Positions 1 through 10,506 are shown, counted from the stretch's first letter. The stretch: 64,000 bases of DNA from Roseiarcus sp036488815 (GCA_036488815.1 DASXGX010000001.1:21714-85713), one strand, 5' to 3'. Program-made: numbers and translations. The notes: generated by a model not told the origin, from the letters alone.

Positions 1-156
1 ATAACGCAACCCATTTCGACGCCCCTGCCGCTTCGTTGACGGCTTGTAGCGAGCGATCCTGGGCCGCAATCTTTGCCAGGTGGTGAACTTGGCCGCCCGC
101 CTGCCGAGAGGGTTAAGGCGTGGCAAAGGCTCATGGTTTCGGGAGGGTGAAGGCCC

Positions 157-585
157 TCACATGGTCGGCTCTCGCCAATCGAGGCCGGGAAAGCGCGCGT
201 AGTCGCGATCGAAGGTGATCCAGGTGCAGCCCCGCTCAAGCGCGATCGCCGCGAACCAGGCGTCCGCGACGCGAGGTCCGCGGATGCCGGCCTCCAAGCA
301 CAGGCGTCTGAATATCTCCCAGTGCCGCTCTCCGGGTCGAACAACCTCGCAGTGCGGCTGATTGAGGAGATTGTCGCAGAACGCCAAGACCTCGCCCATC
401 ACGCTCGGCTCCGAGAAAATCTTCGGATTGGTTGCGATGCGCACGACAGCGCTCAGCGTCAGCGGTGAGACGCCAAATTGCGCGTCGGCGCGAACAACGC
501 CGTCCAACCAAGGCTTGCAAACGCTGTGACGGGGCGAATCGCGCCGAAACGCATAAATCAGCACATTGACGTCGGCGAGGATCAC
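157..585 (-). CDS. vapC: VapC-type PIN-domain toxin
   Basis: A 142-residue PIN-domain protein, probably the RNase toxin of a VapBC module. The N-terminal strand carries the first catalytic aspartate (ADVNVLIYA, Asp5). The C-terminal half has the other acidic positions in the context VADAWFAAIA and ITFDRDY, so the metal-binding site looks intact. The GTG start overlaps the stop of the antitoxin gene by four bases (GTGA), which implies translational coupling, as is usual in these modules. Family knowledge: VapC toxins cleave tRNA or rRNA and are neutralised by the cognate antitoxin. The target here cannot be read from sequence. Confidence 0.88.
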   Translation of the reverse strand: MILADVNVLIYAFRRDSPRHSVCKPWLDGVVRADAQFGVSPLTLSAVVRIATNPKIFSEPSVMGEVLAFCDNLLNQPHCEVVRPGERHWEIFRRLCLEAGIRGPRVADAWFAAIALERGCTWITFDRDYARFPGLDWREPTM

Positions 586-848
586 TCGATCCGCCCGGCT
601 TCGCGCAGGTCGTCGAGGTCTTGCAGAGCGGCGGAATCGTCGAGATCAATTCCTGGCCGCAAACCGCCGCTCGCGGAACTGACGGGCGGCAGGACTCGGT
701 CGACGACCCCATCGGACGACTTCTCGTTGACGACCTGTCGCAGCCCCTCTTCAATCAAGGCCGTCAACGTCCGCCCTTCGTCCGCAGCCTTGCGTTTGGC
801 GCGCCGGACAAGGTCCTCAGGCAATCTAACTGTGGTTCTCTCGGTCAT
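582..848 (-). CDS. vapB: Ribbon-helix-helix antitoxin (VapB-like)
   Basis: A small antitoxin upstream of and overlapping vapC. Residues 3-40 fit a ribbon-helix-helix DNA-binding fold (ERTTVRLPEDLVRRAKRKA, then a second helix with LTALIEEGLRQ). The C-terminal half is polar and would be the toxin-binding tail. I chose the ATG at 848 (88 residues) because the conserved fold begins there. In-frame ATGs at 860 and 884 would add 4 or 12 residues. No Shine-Dalgarno precedes 848, and a promoter ending about seven bases upstream suggests a leaderless message. Confidence 0.82.
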   Translation of the reverse strand: MTERTTVRLPEDLVRRAKRKAADEGRTLTALIEEGLRQVVNEKSSDGVVDRVLPPVSSASGGLRPGIDLDDSAALQDLDDLREAGRIE

Positions 849-884
849 ATGTCGCGACATATCGAAGCGGCGTCGATATGTCAA
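847..884 (-). promoter_or_regulatory. Overlapping palindromic operators and promoter of vapBC
   Basis: The perfect 16-bp palindrome ATATGTCGCGACATAT (847-862) overlaps the antitoxin start codon. A perfect 10-bp inverted repeat, GACATATCGA / TCGATATGTC, lies at 856-865 and 873-882 with a 7-bp spacer. A consensus -35 (TTGACA, 884-879, minus strand) is followed after 17 bp by TATGTC (861-856) as a weak -10. This is the expected layout for antitoxin autoregulation. The symmetry is seen directly; the binding protein is inferred. Confidence 0.7.
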
Positions 885-891
885 AGCCCCC

Positions 892-2424
<1,533 letters not shown>

Positions 2425-2490
2425 GGCAAGGTCTCCCCGACTGTCTTTCGCCGAGGCATAACATGGCGCCCGGGCGGCGGAAACGCCCTG

Positions 2491-3702
2491 TCAGTCGTCC
2501 TTGACCTTCTGAGTGGCCGACCCGGCCTCCGCCGAGGTCGCAGACGGCGCGGCGGACGCCAGCCGAACGACGTCGCCGTTCTGCAACGTCTCCGGCGGGC
2601 TGTCGATCACCCTATCCTGCGGGCCGAGACCAGCGACGATCTCGACCCGGTCGCCGAAATCGCGGCCGAGCCGGACCGTCTTCAGCACGGCCTTGTTGTC
2701 GTCGCCGAGCACCGCGACCTGGATCCCGCGGTCGGACGGAATCAGCGCCGTCGCCGGCACGCGCACCATATTCGGCGCGGACGGCAACTCGAAATGCACC
2801 TGAGCGTAGGCGCCCTGCGCCAGCGCGCCGTCCGGGTTGTCGGCCTGAAGTTCGATCATCATGCTGCGCGAATTGGCGTCCATGGCGTGCGAGGACGCGA
2901 CCACGGTCGCCTCGAATTTCCGTCCCGGATACTGCGGCATGTCGAAAGTCGCCTTCAGTCCCGGCGCCAGTTGGCCTGTGAAGGCCTGCGGCGCCTGGAC
3001 GTAGACGCGGACTTTGTGCAGGTCCGAGACCTCGAAAAGCGGCATGCCTGCGTTCGAGCCGCTTCCGACATTGACCAATGCGCCGACGTCGGTGTTGCGT
3101 TGCGTCACGACCCCATCGAACGGGGCGACGATGTTCTTGAAGTTCTCGAGCGCCTGGAGCTGGCCCACATTCGCCCGGGCGCCGTCGGCGATGGCCTTGT
3201 CGGCCGCGGCCGCGCCGGCCTTCTCGTCATTCGCCTGCTGCGACACCCACTGCGAACCGACGAGGGTCTGCCAGCGCTGCGCTGTGACCTTCGCCACCTT
3301 CTCGTTGGCCTCGGCGGTCGCCAGATTGGCTTTCGCCTGTTCGAACTGCTGATCGAGATCCGGCGTGTCGATCACACCGAGGACTTGGCCAGCCTTCACA
3401 TGGGCGCCGATGTCCTCTTGCCAGCTCTTGAGATAGCCGGAAACCCGGGCGTAGATCGGCGCCTTGAAATAGGGCTGGATCGTGCCGGGAAGCGTCAAGC
3501 TTTCCTCCACCGTTCCGCGTTCGACCTGGGCAAGCTGCACGCTGGGGACGGCGGCTTTGTTGGTCCACTCAACCAGTTGACGGCCGGCGACGGCCCGGCT
3601 TTCGACGCCGCGCGCCGCAATCGCGCAAGCGACGGCCAGTCCCGCGGCGCCGGCGAACCAAAGGACACGGCGGTTCGGATATTTGATCGCTTCAGTGGAC
3701 AT
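2491..3702 (-). CDS. RND efflux periplasmic adaptor (membrane fusion protein)
   Basis: A 403-residue HlyD/AcrA-type adaptor linking an inner-membrane RND pump to an outer-membrane channel. It has an N-terminal membrane anchor (about residues 12-30), a lipoyl-like segment, then an alpha-helical hairpin (about 100-190) with heptad-like Ala/Glu/Lys spacing. Beta-barrel and membrane-proximal domains follow. The ATG at 3702 has a GGAG seven bases upstream and is preferred to an upstream TTG at 3714. It overlaps the end of the pump gene by 11 bases, so pump and adaptor are one transcription unit. No TolC-like gene is present in the window. Confidence 0.93.
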   Translation of the reverse strand: MSTEAIKYPNRRVLWFAGAAGLAVACAIAARGVESRAVAGRQLVEWTNKAAVPSVQLAQVERGTVEESLTLPGTIQPYFKAPIYARVSGYLKSWQEDIGAHVKAGQVLGVIDTPDLDQQFEQAKANLATAEANEKVAKVTAQRWQTLVGSQWVSQQANDEKAGAAAADKAIADGARANVGQLQALENFKNIVAPFDGVVTQRNTDVGALVNVGSGSNAGMPLFEVSDLHKVRVYVQAPQAFTGQLAPGLKATFDMPQYPGRKFEATVVASSHAMDANSRSMMIELQADNPDGALAQGAYAQVHFELPSAPNMVRVPATALIPSDRGIQVAVLGDDNKAVLKTVRLGRDFGDRVEIVAGLGPQDRVIDSPPETLQNGDVVRLASAAPSATSAEAGSATQKVKDD

Positions 3703-6700
3703 CGGTCGCTCCAAGCGGCTCGAGATGAGAGAGACTGGCTGGCGTCGAAGCGTCTGCGGCGCGCCGGTCGCGGGCGTGCACGAGACTGAACAACGTCGGA
3801 ACGAGGAAGAGCGTCGCGCAGGTGGCGAAGCAGAGGCCGCCGATCACTGCGCGGCCGAGCGGCTGATTCTGCCCGGCCTCGAGCGCCATCGGGCACATGC
3901 CGATGATCATCGCCAGCGCCGTCATCAGCACCGGCCGGAATCGGGTGCTGCCGGCTTCGAGCGCGGCGGTCACGGCGTCGGCGCCCTCCTCCAGACGGGT
4001 GCGGCCGAAACTGATGACCAGAATCGAGTTGGCGGTGGCGACGCCCATGCACATGATCGCGCCGGTGAGCGCCGGAACCGACAAGGTCGTCCCGGTCCCG
4101 AACAGCATCCAGACGATGCCGGCGAGCGCGGTCGGCAGCGCCATGATGATCACGAACGGATCGAGCCAGGACTGGAAGTTGACGACGATCAGGAGGTAGA
4201 TCAGGACCACCGCCATCGCGAGCCCGATGAAGAGCTGCGAATACGCGCTCGTCATCACCGTCACCTGGCCGCGCAGCACGACGTTCGCGCCCTTCGGTAC
4301 GTCATGCGCCGTGTCCCGCATCACCTGCCGGATATCCGCCGCCACAGCGCCGAGGTCGCGTCCCTGCGGCGTTGCGTAGATGTCGATGACCGGGCGAACG
4401 TTGTAGTGGTTGACCACGGCGTCGCCGGGGCTTCGCGAGAACGTGGCGAGACCGCCAAGCAATTGCGCCGTCGAGCCGGCGCCGGCCGTTACGGGCATTT
4501 CCCGCAGCGCGTTCATCGTGTCGAAGTCATGCTGCGGCGTCTGCACCGAAACTGCGTAGGAAACGCCGTTCTTCGGGTTCAACCAATAGGTCGGGAACGT
4601 CTGGGTGCTGCCGGCGAGCGTCGTCAGCATGCTCGTCGCCGCATCCTTTTCGCTCAAGCCCACCAGCCCGGCGATCGAACGGTCGACGTTGACGTTCAAC
4701 GTCGGTTGCTCGAACGCCTGCTGCACCCGAGCGTCGGCGACGCCGGGAATGCGAGCGATGCGCGCCAGCGCCTCGTCGGCGTATTTTCGATCCGCTTTCA
4801 GGTCGTTGCCGACCACCTGCAGATCGATGGGCGCCGGCACGCCGAAATTCAGGATCTGGGTGACCATGTCGGCCGGCAGGAACGCGAAGGAGACGCCGGG
4901 AAACAGGCCCGGCAGTTGCTCGCGCATCGTTTTGACGTAGTCGGCCGTCGGCGCATGCTCCGGCTTCAGCGTGATCAGGATGTTGGCGTCCTCGACGCCG
5001 ATCGAGCCGGAATTGTCGTAGGCCATGTTGATGCCGCTGACGGGCAAGCCGATGTTGTCGACGACGCTCGCCAATTGGTCGGCGGGAATGATCTTGTGGA
5101 TCGCCTCGCCGACCCGGTCCGCGATCCGCGTCGTCTCCTCGATGCGCGTGCCGGTCTGCGCCCGCAAATGCAGCTTGATCTGCCCTCCGTCGACGTTCGG
5201 GAAGAAATCCTGCCCGAGATAGGGCGTCAGCGTGAAAGACAGCGCCGACAGACCCAAGAAGCCGGCGATCACCTTGACCCGGTGGGCGAGACACAGCGAC
5301 AGCAGACCGGCGTAGTAGAGGCGGATCGTCTCGAAACGATGCTCGAAGCCTTGCTGGAACCGCACGAGCGGGTTGCGGCTCGGGGCGCCGCCGTGCCCGT
5401 GAGCCGTCTGGTTGCGCAGCAGATAGTTCGCCAGCGTCGGCACCAGCGTGTAGGTCAGGAGATAGGAGGCGATCAGCGCGAAGACGAACGCCTCCGCCAG
5501 CGGGCGGAACAGGTAGCCCGCGACGCCGCCGAGGCCGAACATCGGCACGAAGGCGATGCAGATGCACATGAGCGAGACGGTCGCCGGGACCATGATCTGC
5601 TTCGCGCCGTCGACGATCGAGGTTTCGATGTCGTCGCCGAGATCGAGGTGGCGGTTGATGTTCTCGATCGTGACCGTGGCGTCGTCGACCAGTATGCCGA
5701 CAGCAAGCGCCAATCCGCCGAGCGTCATCACGTTGATGGTCTCCCCGATCACCGAGAGCACCGTCAACGAGGTCAGCACCGCAAGCGGAATCGTGACGGC
5801 GATGATCAGCGTCGAACGCCAGCTGCCGAGAAACAGCAGGATCATCATCGCGGTCAGCGCGGCGGCGATCAGGGCCTCGCGAATGACGCCGGACACTGCG
5901 TCCGTCACATAGCCGGACTGGTCGCCTACGGCGTCGAGCTTGAGGCTCGCGGGCATAGTCGCGGCGACGCTCGGCAGCAACGACTTGATGCCCGAGATGA
6001 TGTCGAGCGTCGACGTCGCGCCCGACTTCTCGATCGCCAGCAGCACGGCGTTTTTGCCGTCGACGTGGACGACGTTGGTCTGCGGCGGATAGCCGTCGTG
6101 CACATAGGCGACGTCGCGCATGTAGATGACCGTTCCGTTGACGGTCTTGACCGGCAGATCGTTGAAAGCGGCGATCGTGCTCGGCGAGTCGTTCAAATTC
6201 ACCATATATTCGAACTTGCCGATCTTCTGCGTGCCGACCGGCGTGATGAGGTTCTGAATCGACAGGGCGTTGACGACGTCATTGGCGGAAATGCCGTAGG
6301 TGTGCAGCGCCTGCTGGTTGAGATCCGCCTGAACCTGACGCACCTTGCCGCCGTAGGGCAGCGGGATCGACGCGCCGGCGACCGAGGCCAACTGCGGACG
6401 GATGAAGCTGGTCGCGTCGTCGAACAGCGTCGAGTCTGACAGCTTGTCGCTCGACAACGCGAGCTGCAGGATCGGCACACTGGAGGCGTTGAAGCTGAGG
6501 ATCAGTGGCGGCGTCACGCCCGGCGGCATCTGCTTCAAGACCGTTTGCGACATCGCCGAGACTTCGGCGAGCGCCGCGTTGATGTTCACGCCCGGTTGGA
6601 AGAAGATCTTGATGATGCCGTAGTTCGGGATCGACTGCGATTCGATGTGCTCGATGTCGTTCACGCTGTTGGTGAGCGAGCGCTCGTAGAACGTGACGAT

Positions 6701-6889
6701 GCGGCCTGACATGTCGTCCGGCGGCAGCCCCGTGTAGGTGAACACGACGCTGACGACGGGAATGTTGATGTTCGGAAAGATGTCGGTCGGCGTACGAAGC
6801 GCCGACGCGGCCCCGAAGATCAGGATCAGCAGCGCCATCACGACGAAGGTGTACGGGCGCTTCAGCGCGATTTTGACGATGCCAACCAT
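3692..6889 (-). CDS. RND-family efflux pump permease (HAE-1 type)
   Basis: A 1065-residue inner-membrane proton-driven multidrug exporter of the AcrB/MdtB superfamily, at the usual family length. It has twelve predicted membrane spans with two large periplasmic loops. The N-terminus (FVVMALLILIFGAAS) is the first span. The proton-relay pair of aspartates appears in span 4 (GILVDDATVTIENI). Periplasmic segments TYTGLPPDDM and FFPNVDGG are typical. It is transcribed before the adaptor and 85 bp after a degenerate hydrolase gene, with a LysR regulator further upstream. Substrate cannot be predicted; HAE-1 members usually export hydrophobic or amphiphilic compounds. Confidence 0.95.
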   Translation of the reverse strand: MVGIVKIALKRPYTFVVMALLILIFGAASALRTPTDIFPNINIPVVSVVFTYTGLPPDDMSGRIVTFYERSLTNSVNDIEHIESQSIPNYGIIKIFFQPGVNINAALAEVSAMSQTVLKQMPPGVTPPLILSFNASSVPILQLALSSDKLSDSTLFDDATSFIRPQLASVAGASIPLPYGGKVRQVQADLNQQALHTYGISANDVVNALSIQNLITPVGTQKIGKFEYMVNLNDSPSTIAAFNDLPVKTVNGTVIYMRDVAYVHDGYPPQTNVVHVDGKNAVLLAIEKSGATSTLDIISGIKSLLPSVAATMPASLKLDAVGDQSGYVTDAVSGVIREALIAAALTAMMILLFLGSWRSTLIIAVTIPLAVLTSLTVLSVIGETINVMTLGGLALAVGILVDDATVTIENINRHLDLGDDIETSIVDGAKQIMVPATVSLMCICIAFVPMFGLGGVAGYLFRPLAEAFVFALIASYLLTYTLVPTLANYLLRNQTAHGHGGAPSRNPLVRFQQGFEHRFETIRLYYAGLLSLCLAHRVKVIAGFLGLSALSFTLTPYLGQDFFPNVDGGQIKLHLRAQTGTRIEETTRIADRVGEAIHKIIPADQLASVVDNIGLPVSGINMAYDNSGSIGVEDANILITLKPEHAPTADYVKTMREQLPGLFPGVSFAFLPADMVTQILNFGVPAPIDLQVVGNDLKADRKYADEALARIARIPGVADARVQQAFEQPTLNVNVDRSIAGLVGLSEKDAATSMLTTLAGSTQTFPTYWLNPKNGVSYAVSVQTPQHDFDTMNALREMPVTAGAGSTAQLLGGLATFSRSPGDAVVNHYNVRPVIDIYATPQGRDLGAVAADIRQVMRDTAHDVPKGANVVLRGQVTVMTSAYSQLFIGLAMAVVLIYLLIVVNFQSWLDPFVIIMALPTALAGIVWMLFGTGTTLSVPALTGAIMCMGVATANSILVISFGRTRLEEGADAVTAALEAGSTRFRPVLMTALAMIIGMCPMALEAGQNQPLGRAVIGGLCFATCATLFLVPTLFSLVHARDRRAADASTPASLSHLEPLGATDVH

Positions 6890-6974
6890 GTTTCCTCACC
6901 TGGCCGCCCATGCGGCCGCCTCAGCGGCCCGGCGACCCGCGCCCTCGAGTGTTGGAGTTCAATGGAGGGCGCCG

Positions 6975-7646
6975 TTAGCGCCAGTTCTCCACGTACAGGC
7001 GCAGGGGCGCCCCCCTCTGCGCATTGGCGACGAGTTCGACGAGATAGGCGCCGGCGTGGCGGACCGCCTCGTCGGACAAGGCCGAGCCGGTCACCGCTGC
7101 GCCGCGCGCGTCGACGCCGCGCTGGGCGAGCGAAGCGACCTCGTCGCGCAAGCCCGCGAAGCCGCCTTGCTCACCAGAGGCGCATTGGATCAGCCTGATT
7201 TTTTGATCGATCCGCATGAGCTGGGGCAGCGGCAACCCCAGGCTCGCCCCGATCGCCAGAACCCCGGCGCAATTCCAGCTCAGCCGCAGCGCGACTTGAA
7301 GGGCGAGCGAGCCGGCGGTTCCGAATCCGATCAGCACCAGGCGGCTCGGGTCCAGGCGCCGCATCCGCAGCAGGCTCTGGAGGATGGGCTCGAGATCGTG
7401 CATTCCGCTTTCGAACTCGCCATCGAGGCCGCCGCCCGCGAGATCGGCCGCGGGGTCGGACCTGACGACGCCGAGATCCGACGTCTCGAACACTTCGAAA
7501 GCCGTTTCCGGCAACGAGATCGCCCATCGCTCCGCGACGAGGTTCATCTGCGCGCTGGAATAGGTCTCGTCGTGCAGCAGAACGACCAACGCCTCCGGCA
7601 TTCTCAGCGCGGTCTGGCCGAGTCGAAATTCGTGGGAAATCTGCAT
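6975..7646 (-). CDS. Degenerate alpha/beta-hydrolase (YpfH/lysophospholipase-like pseudoenzyme)
   Basis: A 223-residue protein that keeps the order of a phospholipase/carboxylesterase-type hydrolase: strand VVLLHDETYSS, nucleophile elbow LIGFGTAGSLA, then the acid and histidine regions. The catalytic positions are lost. The elbow reads GFGTAG, with Gly where Ser belongs. The segment after QCASGE lacks the usual Gly-x-x-Asp, and TGSALSDEAV has no histidine where family members have GHxI. It lies between a LysR gene and an RND pump on the same strand, so it may be co-expressed with the pump. A binding or regulatory role is possible; esterase activity is unlikely. Confidence 0.7.
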   Translation of the reverse strand: MQISHEFRLGQTALRMPEALVVLLHDETYSSAQMNLVAERWAISLPETAFEVFETSDLGVVRSDPAADLAGGGLDGEFESGMHDLEPILQSLLRMRRLDPSRLVLIGFGTAGSLALQVALRLSWNCAGVLAIGASLGLPLPQLMRIDQKIRLIQCASGEQGGFAGLRDEVASLAQRGVDARGAAVTGSALSDEAVRHAGAYLVELVANAQRGAPLRLYVENWR

Positions 7647-7767
7647 CGCCCTTCCCCATCACGCAGGATGGCCGGCTAAAGGCCTCCCGGTGGGGAAACT
7701 AAAATCCTTTTTAAGTATGACGCAAATGCATTGACATCACGCGACCATTCGCGCTGCGCATTTCTGA

Positions 7768-8667
7768 CTACAGGCTGCCCGCCACCGAGACGACCATCTC
7801 CCGCAGCCACCGGTGCGCAGGGTGGCCGTCGAGCCGCCGATGCCACGACATCGCCGTGCGTACGCGCGGCGCGTCGAACGGAAATTCGCTGATCTGCAGG
7901 GGATGGTCTCTGACGAGCTCCTGCGCGACGCGGCGGGAAAGCGTCGCCGCCATGTCGGTCTGCACGAGAATGGCCGGGGCGGACAAATATGGCGCGCGCA
8001 GCGCGACGCGGCGCTGGATCGAATGAGAGGCGAGCCATTGATCGATGAAGCTCGTGTCCTCCCGGCTCGATGAAATCTCGAGATGGGGAATGGCCCCGAG
8101 CGTTTTCGCCGTGAGCTTCTGGCGGCTCGCCGGGTGGCCGCGGCGCATCACAAGCACATAAGGGTCTTCGAACAGCGACGCCGCCGCGAAGCGCTCCCCC
8201 TGCCCCGCCGGGCCGCCGATCGCCAGATCGATGTCGCCGCGGTCGAGCCGATCGACGAGATCCAGCGTTCCGCTCGGACGCAGATCGAGATGAACCGCCG
8301 GCGCCGCCGCCAGGGACGCAGCGACAAGCGGCGGAGCGAGGACCACCGCCGCATAATTGTTCAGCGCCAAGGCGAAGCTCCGATCGGACGAAGCAGGGTC
8401 GAAGCTCGCCGGCTCGAGCGCGAGCTGCATTTCGCTCAAGGCCTTGCGCAGCGGCAGGGCGAGCATCTCGGCGCGCGCCGTCGGCGCCATGCCTTCCGGC
8501 GTGCGCACGAACAGTTCGTCCTTCAGCATATGGCGAAGGCGGTTCAGGGCGTGGCTCATTGCCGGCTGGCTCAGGCCGATGCGGCTCCCCGCCCGCGTGA
8601 CGCTGCGCTCTTGCATCACCGCGTCGAAGACGATGAGCAGATTGAGATCGAAAGCGCCCCAGTTCAT
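7768..8667 (-). CDS. LysR-family transcriptional regulator
   Basis: A 299-residue LysR regulator. The N-terminal winged helix-turn-helix (about residues 5-65) contains FDAVMQERSVTRAG and GLSQPAMSHALNRLRH. A two-lobed effector-binding domain follows (about 90-295), of the NodD/LinR-like subgroup judging by length and the DLAIGGPAG segment. The start at ATG 8667 begins exactly at the conserved MNWGAFDLNLL; longer readings upstream run into the ATP12 gene. It is transcribed toward the hydrolase, RND pump and adaptor, and is the obvious candidate regulator for them. The 120 bp after it includes an AT-rich stretch (7700-7735) that could hold their promoter. Confidence 0.92.
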   Translation of the reverse strand: MNWGAFDLNLLIVFDAVMQERSVTRAGSRIGLSQPAMSHALNRLRHMLKDELFVRTPEGMAPTARAEMLALPLRKALSEMQLALEPASFDPASSDRSFALALNNYAAVVLAPPLVAASLAAAPAVHLDLRPSGTLDLVDRLDRGDIDLAIGGPAGQGERFAAASLFEDPYVLVMRRGHPASRQKLTAKTLGAIPHLEISSSREDTSFIDQWLASHSIQRRVALRAPYLSAPAILVQTDMAATLSRRVAQELVRDHPLQISEFPFDAPRVRTAMSWHRRLDGHPAHRWLREMVVSVAGSL

Positions 8668-8696
8668 CGTCCGCCCGTGACCATTCGGCCCTTTCG

Positions 8697-9449
8697 TCAG
8701 AGCAGCGCCAGCGTCAGCGCCGCCGCTTCGAAGTCGCGCCGGCGCGCCTGACGGCGCGCGCTCGCCTCCGCGTCTTCGCCCCATTGCGAAATCTGGAAGT
8801 CTTCGCCGACATGGGCGATGCGCCAGGCGTCTGGCGCGGCGAGGCGGCCTTTGGCGACGGCGAGTGCGAGCAGGACCGAGCCGGTCAGCGTCGTCATGAC
8901 GTGCAGCGCGGCGAGCGCGATCGGTTGGTCGACCGTTTCGAGGCAAGTCCGCACTGCGTCGAGCGCCGCCTGCGGCTGGCGGCGATGGACTATGCCTTCC
9001 ACGACGACAAAATGCGCGCCGAGCGTGTCGCGCGCCCAGGCGAGGATCGGGTCGAACGCGGACGATTCCGCCTCGACCAGCGCCTCCGGCGCCTCCGCGC
9101 GGTAGCAGAGAAGGTCGGATTCGGCGTAGCGCGCGATCTCGGCGCGGGTCGCATCGAGCGCCGCCGCCACGCCGTCGAGCGCCGAATTGACCAGGCGGGT
9201 CAGAGGCATGGCGGCGGGATCGATCGTCTCGCCTTGCCCGGCCCATTCCGCGGCCATCGCCTCGGCGAGCGCGCGGCTCGGCGAGAGGATCGGATTCTTG
9301 GCGGGAGTCCTGGCGCGCCGCCCATCGAGAAGCAAGGCGAAGCCGCCGTCCGCCTCGCCGGCGCTCGCTTGCGCGTAGAACCGCTTGAGGCCGGCGGGAC
9401 GCATCGCGGCCTGCGCCGCGCCCATCGGGTTGTTGGGCGTCTCACTCAT
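8697..9449 (-). CDS. ATP12-family F1-ATPase assembly chaperone
   Basis: A 250-residue ATP12 homologue. In mitochondria ATP12 binds the F1 alpha subunit during ATP synthase assembly. Alphaproteobacteria carry homologues, whose role is less well established. Recognisable segments are KRFYAQASAGE near the N-terminus, LLDGRRARTPAKN, AMAAEWAGQGE, LCYRAEAPEALVE and the C-terminal WGEDAEASARRQ. I start it at ATG 9449, eight bases before the stop of the pseudouridine synthase gene, so the two are co-transcribed. The RluC/ATP12 pairing recurs in related genomes as far as I recall. An upstream ATG at 9545 would lie wholly inside the synthase gene and is rejected. Confidence 0.9.
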   Translation of the reverse strand: MSETPNNPMGAAQAAMRPAGLKRFYAQASAGEADGGFALLLDGRRARTPAKNPILSPSRALAEAMAAEWAGQGETIDPAAMPLTRLVNSALDGVAAALDATRAEIARYAESDLLCYRAEAPEALVEAESSAFDPILAWARDTLGAHFVVVEGIVHRRQPQAALDAVRTCLETVDQPIALAALHVMTTLTGSVLLALAVAKGRLAAPDAWRIAHVGEDFQISQWGEDAEASARRQARRRDFEAAALTLALL

Positions 9450-10506
9450 CGGGGGCGTCCTCGATGGGGTCGCGCTCGGCGACGTTGAAGCCGAACATGT
9501 CGAAGCTGTTGCGCATGTGCTCGGGCAGCGGCGCGGTGACGTCAATCATGCCGCCGCGCGGGTGAGGCAGAATGAGCCGCCGCGCCAGCAGATGCAGCTT
9601 CGGCTCGACTCCGGGCGGGACGGCCCGCAGCGGATCGTTGCGGGCCGGATCGTTGTCGGGACGGCGGTTGTATTTGGGATCGCCGATGATCGAGTGACCG
9701 ATCGCCTCGCAATGGGCGCGCAATTGGTGGGTGCGGCCGGTGATCGGACGCATCGACAGCCAGGCGAGTCGCGGCGCCACTTTGTCGACAACGGCGTAGA
9801 ACGTCAGCGAGTGCTGGGCGTCGGGGTCGCCGTGGCGCGCGACCCGCATACGCTCGATGTCGGCGCGGTTCTCTTTTGCGCCGCCGCGTTCGTCGCCCAT
9901 GCCGGCGCCCTTGGCGAGAAACATCGAAATGCGCCCTTGTGCGGGCTTCGGCACGCCTTCGACCAGCGCCCAGTAGATTTTCTTCGCGCCGCGCGAGCGG
10001 AAGGTGGCGCCGAGATCGGCCGCCATCTTGCGGGACTTCGCCACCAGCAGGACGCCGGAGGTGTCCCGGTCGAGCCGATGCACCAGTACGGGTCGTTCGC
10101 CGCGCTTGTCAGCGAGCGCGGCCAGCATGCCGTCGATGTGGCGCTTGGTGCCGGAGCCGCCCTGCACCGCGAGACCATAGGGCTTGTTGAGCACCATCAC
10201 GTCGCGATCCTCGAACAGGATCATCGCCCGCACCGCCTCGGCGTCGCGTGGGTCGGCGGGCCGCTCCTTCGCAGGCGCGGCGGCGGCGGGGAGCCCGAGC
10301 GGGGGCACCCGCACGCTCTGGCCAACCTCCAGGCGGGTCGAAATCTCCGCCCGCTTGCCGGCGACGCGCACCTCGCCCTTGCGCACGATCTTGTTCAGGT
10401 GCGCCTGCGGAAGATCGGGAAAACGGCGGCGGAACCAGCGGTCGAGCCGCATTCCGGATTCGTCCTCGCCGATCTCGTAGGTGGCGACTTTGTTCTCTCC
10501 GCTCAC
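9442..10506 (-). CDS. RluC/RluD-type 23S rRNA pseudouridine synthase
   Basis: A 354-residue RluA-family pseudouridine synthase. An N-terminal S4 RNA-binding domain (about 15-75, MRLDRWFRRRFPDLPQ) precedes the catalytic domain. The catalytic aspartate is in HRLDRDTSGVLLVAK. Further family segments are PITGRTHQLRAH and IIGDPKYN. There is no ATG before the S4 domain. The GTG at 10506 overlaps the crcB stop in a GTGA, so I take it as the start. Which rRNA positions are modified cannot be separated between RluC and RluD from sequence alone. Confidence 0.9.
   Translation of the reverse strand: MSGENKVATYEIGEDESGMRLDRWFRRRFPDLPQAHLNKIVRKGEVRVAGKRAEISTRLEVGQSVRVPPLGLPAAAAPAKERPADPRDAEAVRAMILFEDRDVMVLNKPYGLAVQGGSGTKRHIDGMLAALADKRGERPVLVHRLDRDTSGVLLVAKSRKMAADLGATFRSRGAKKIYWALVEGVPKPAQGRISMFLAKGAGMGDERGGAKENRADIERMRVARHGDPDAQHSLTFYAVVDKVAPRLAWLSMRPITGRTHQLRAHCEAIGHSIIGDPKYNRRPDNDPARNDPLRAVPPGVEPKLHLLARRLILPHPRGGMIDVTAPLPEHMRNSFDMFGFNVAERDPIEDAPDE

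Noticed and set aside
1..156. The first 156 bases searched for a gene end or RNA
   Set aside because: No frame with coding character, tRNA fold or hairpin was found.
3683..6439. A 918-codon open frame antisense to the RND pump
   Set aside because: The pump gene is certain and the antisense product has the Arg/Asp/His-rich composition of a shadow frame.
7768..9246. Long frame reading through ATP12 into the LysR gene
   Set aside because: The first 190 codons are an out-of-frame shadow of the ATP12 gene; the LysR protein starts at 8667.
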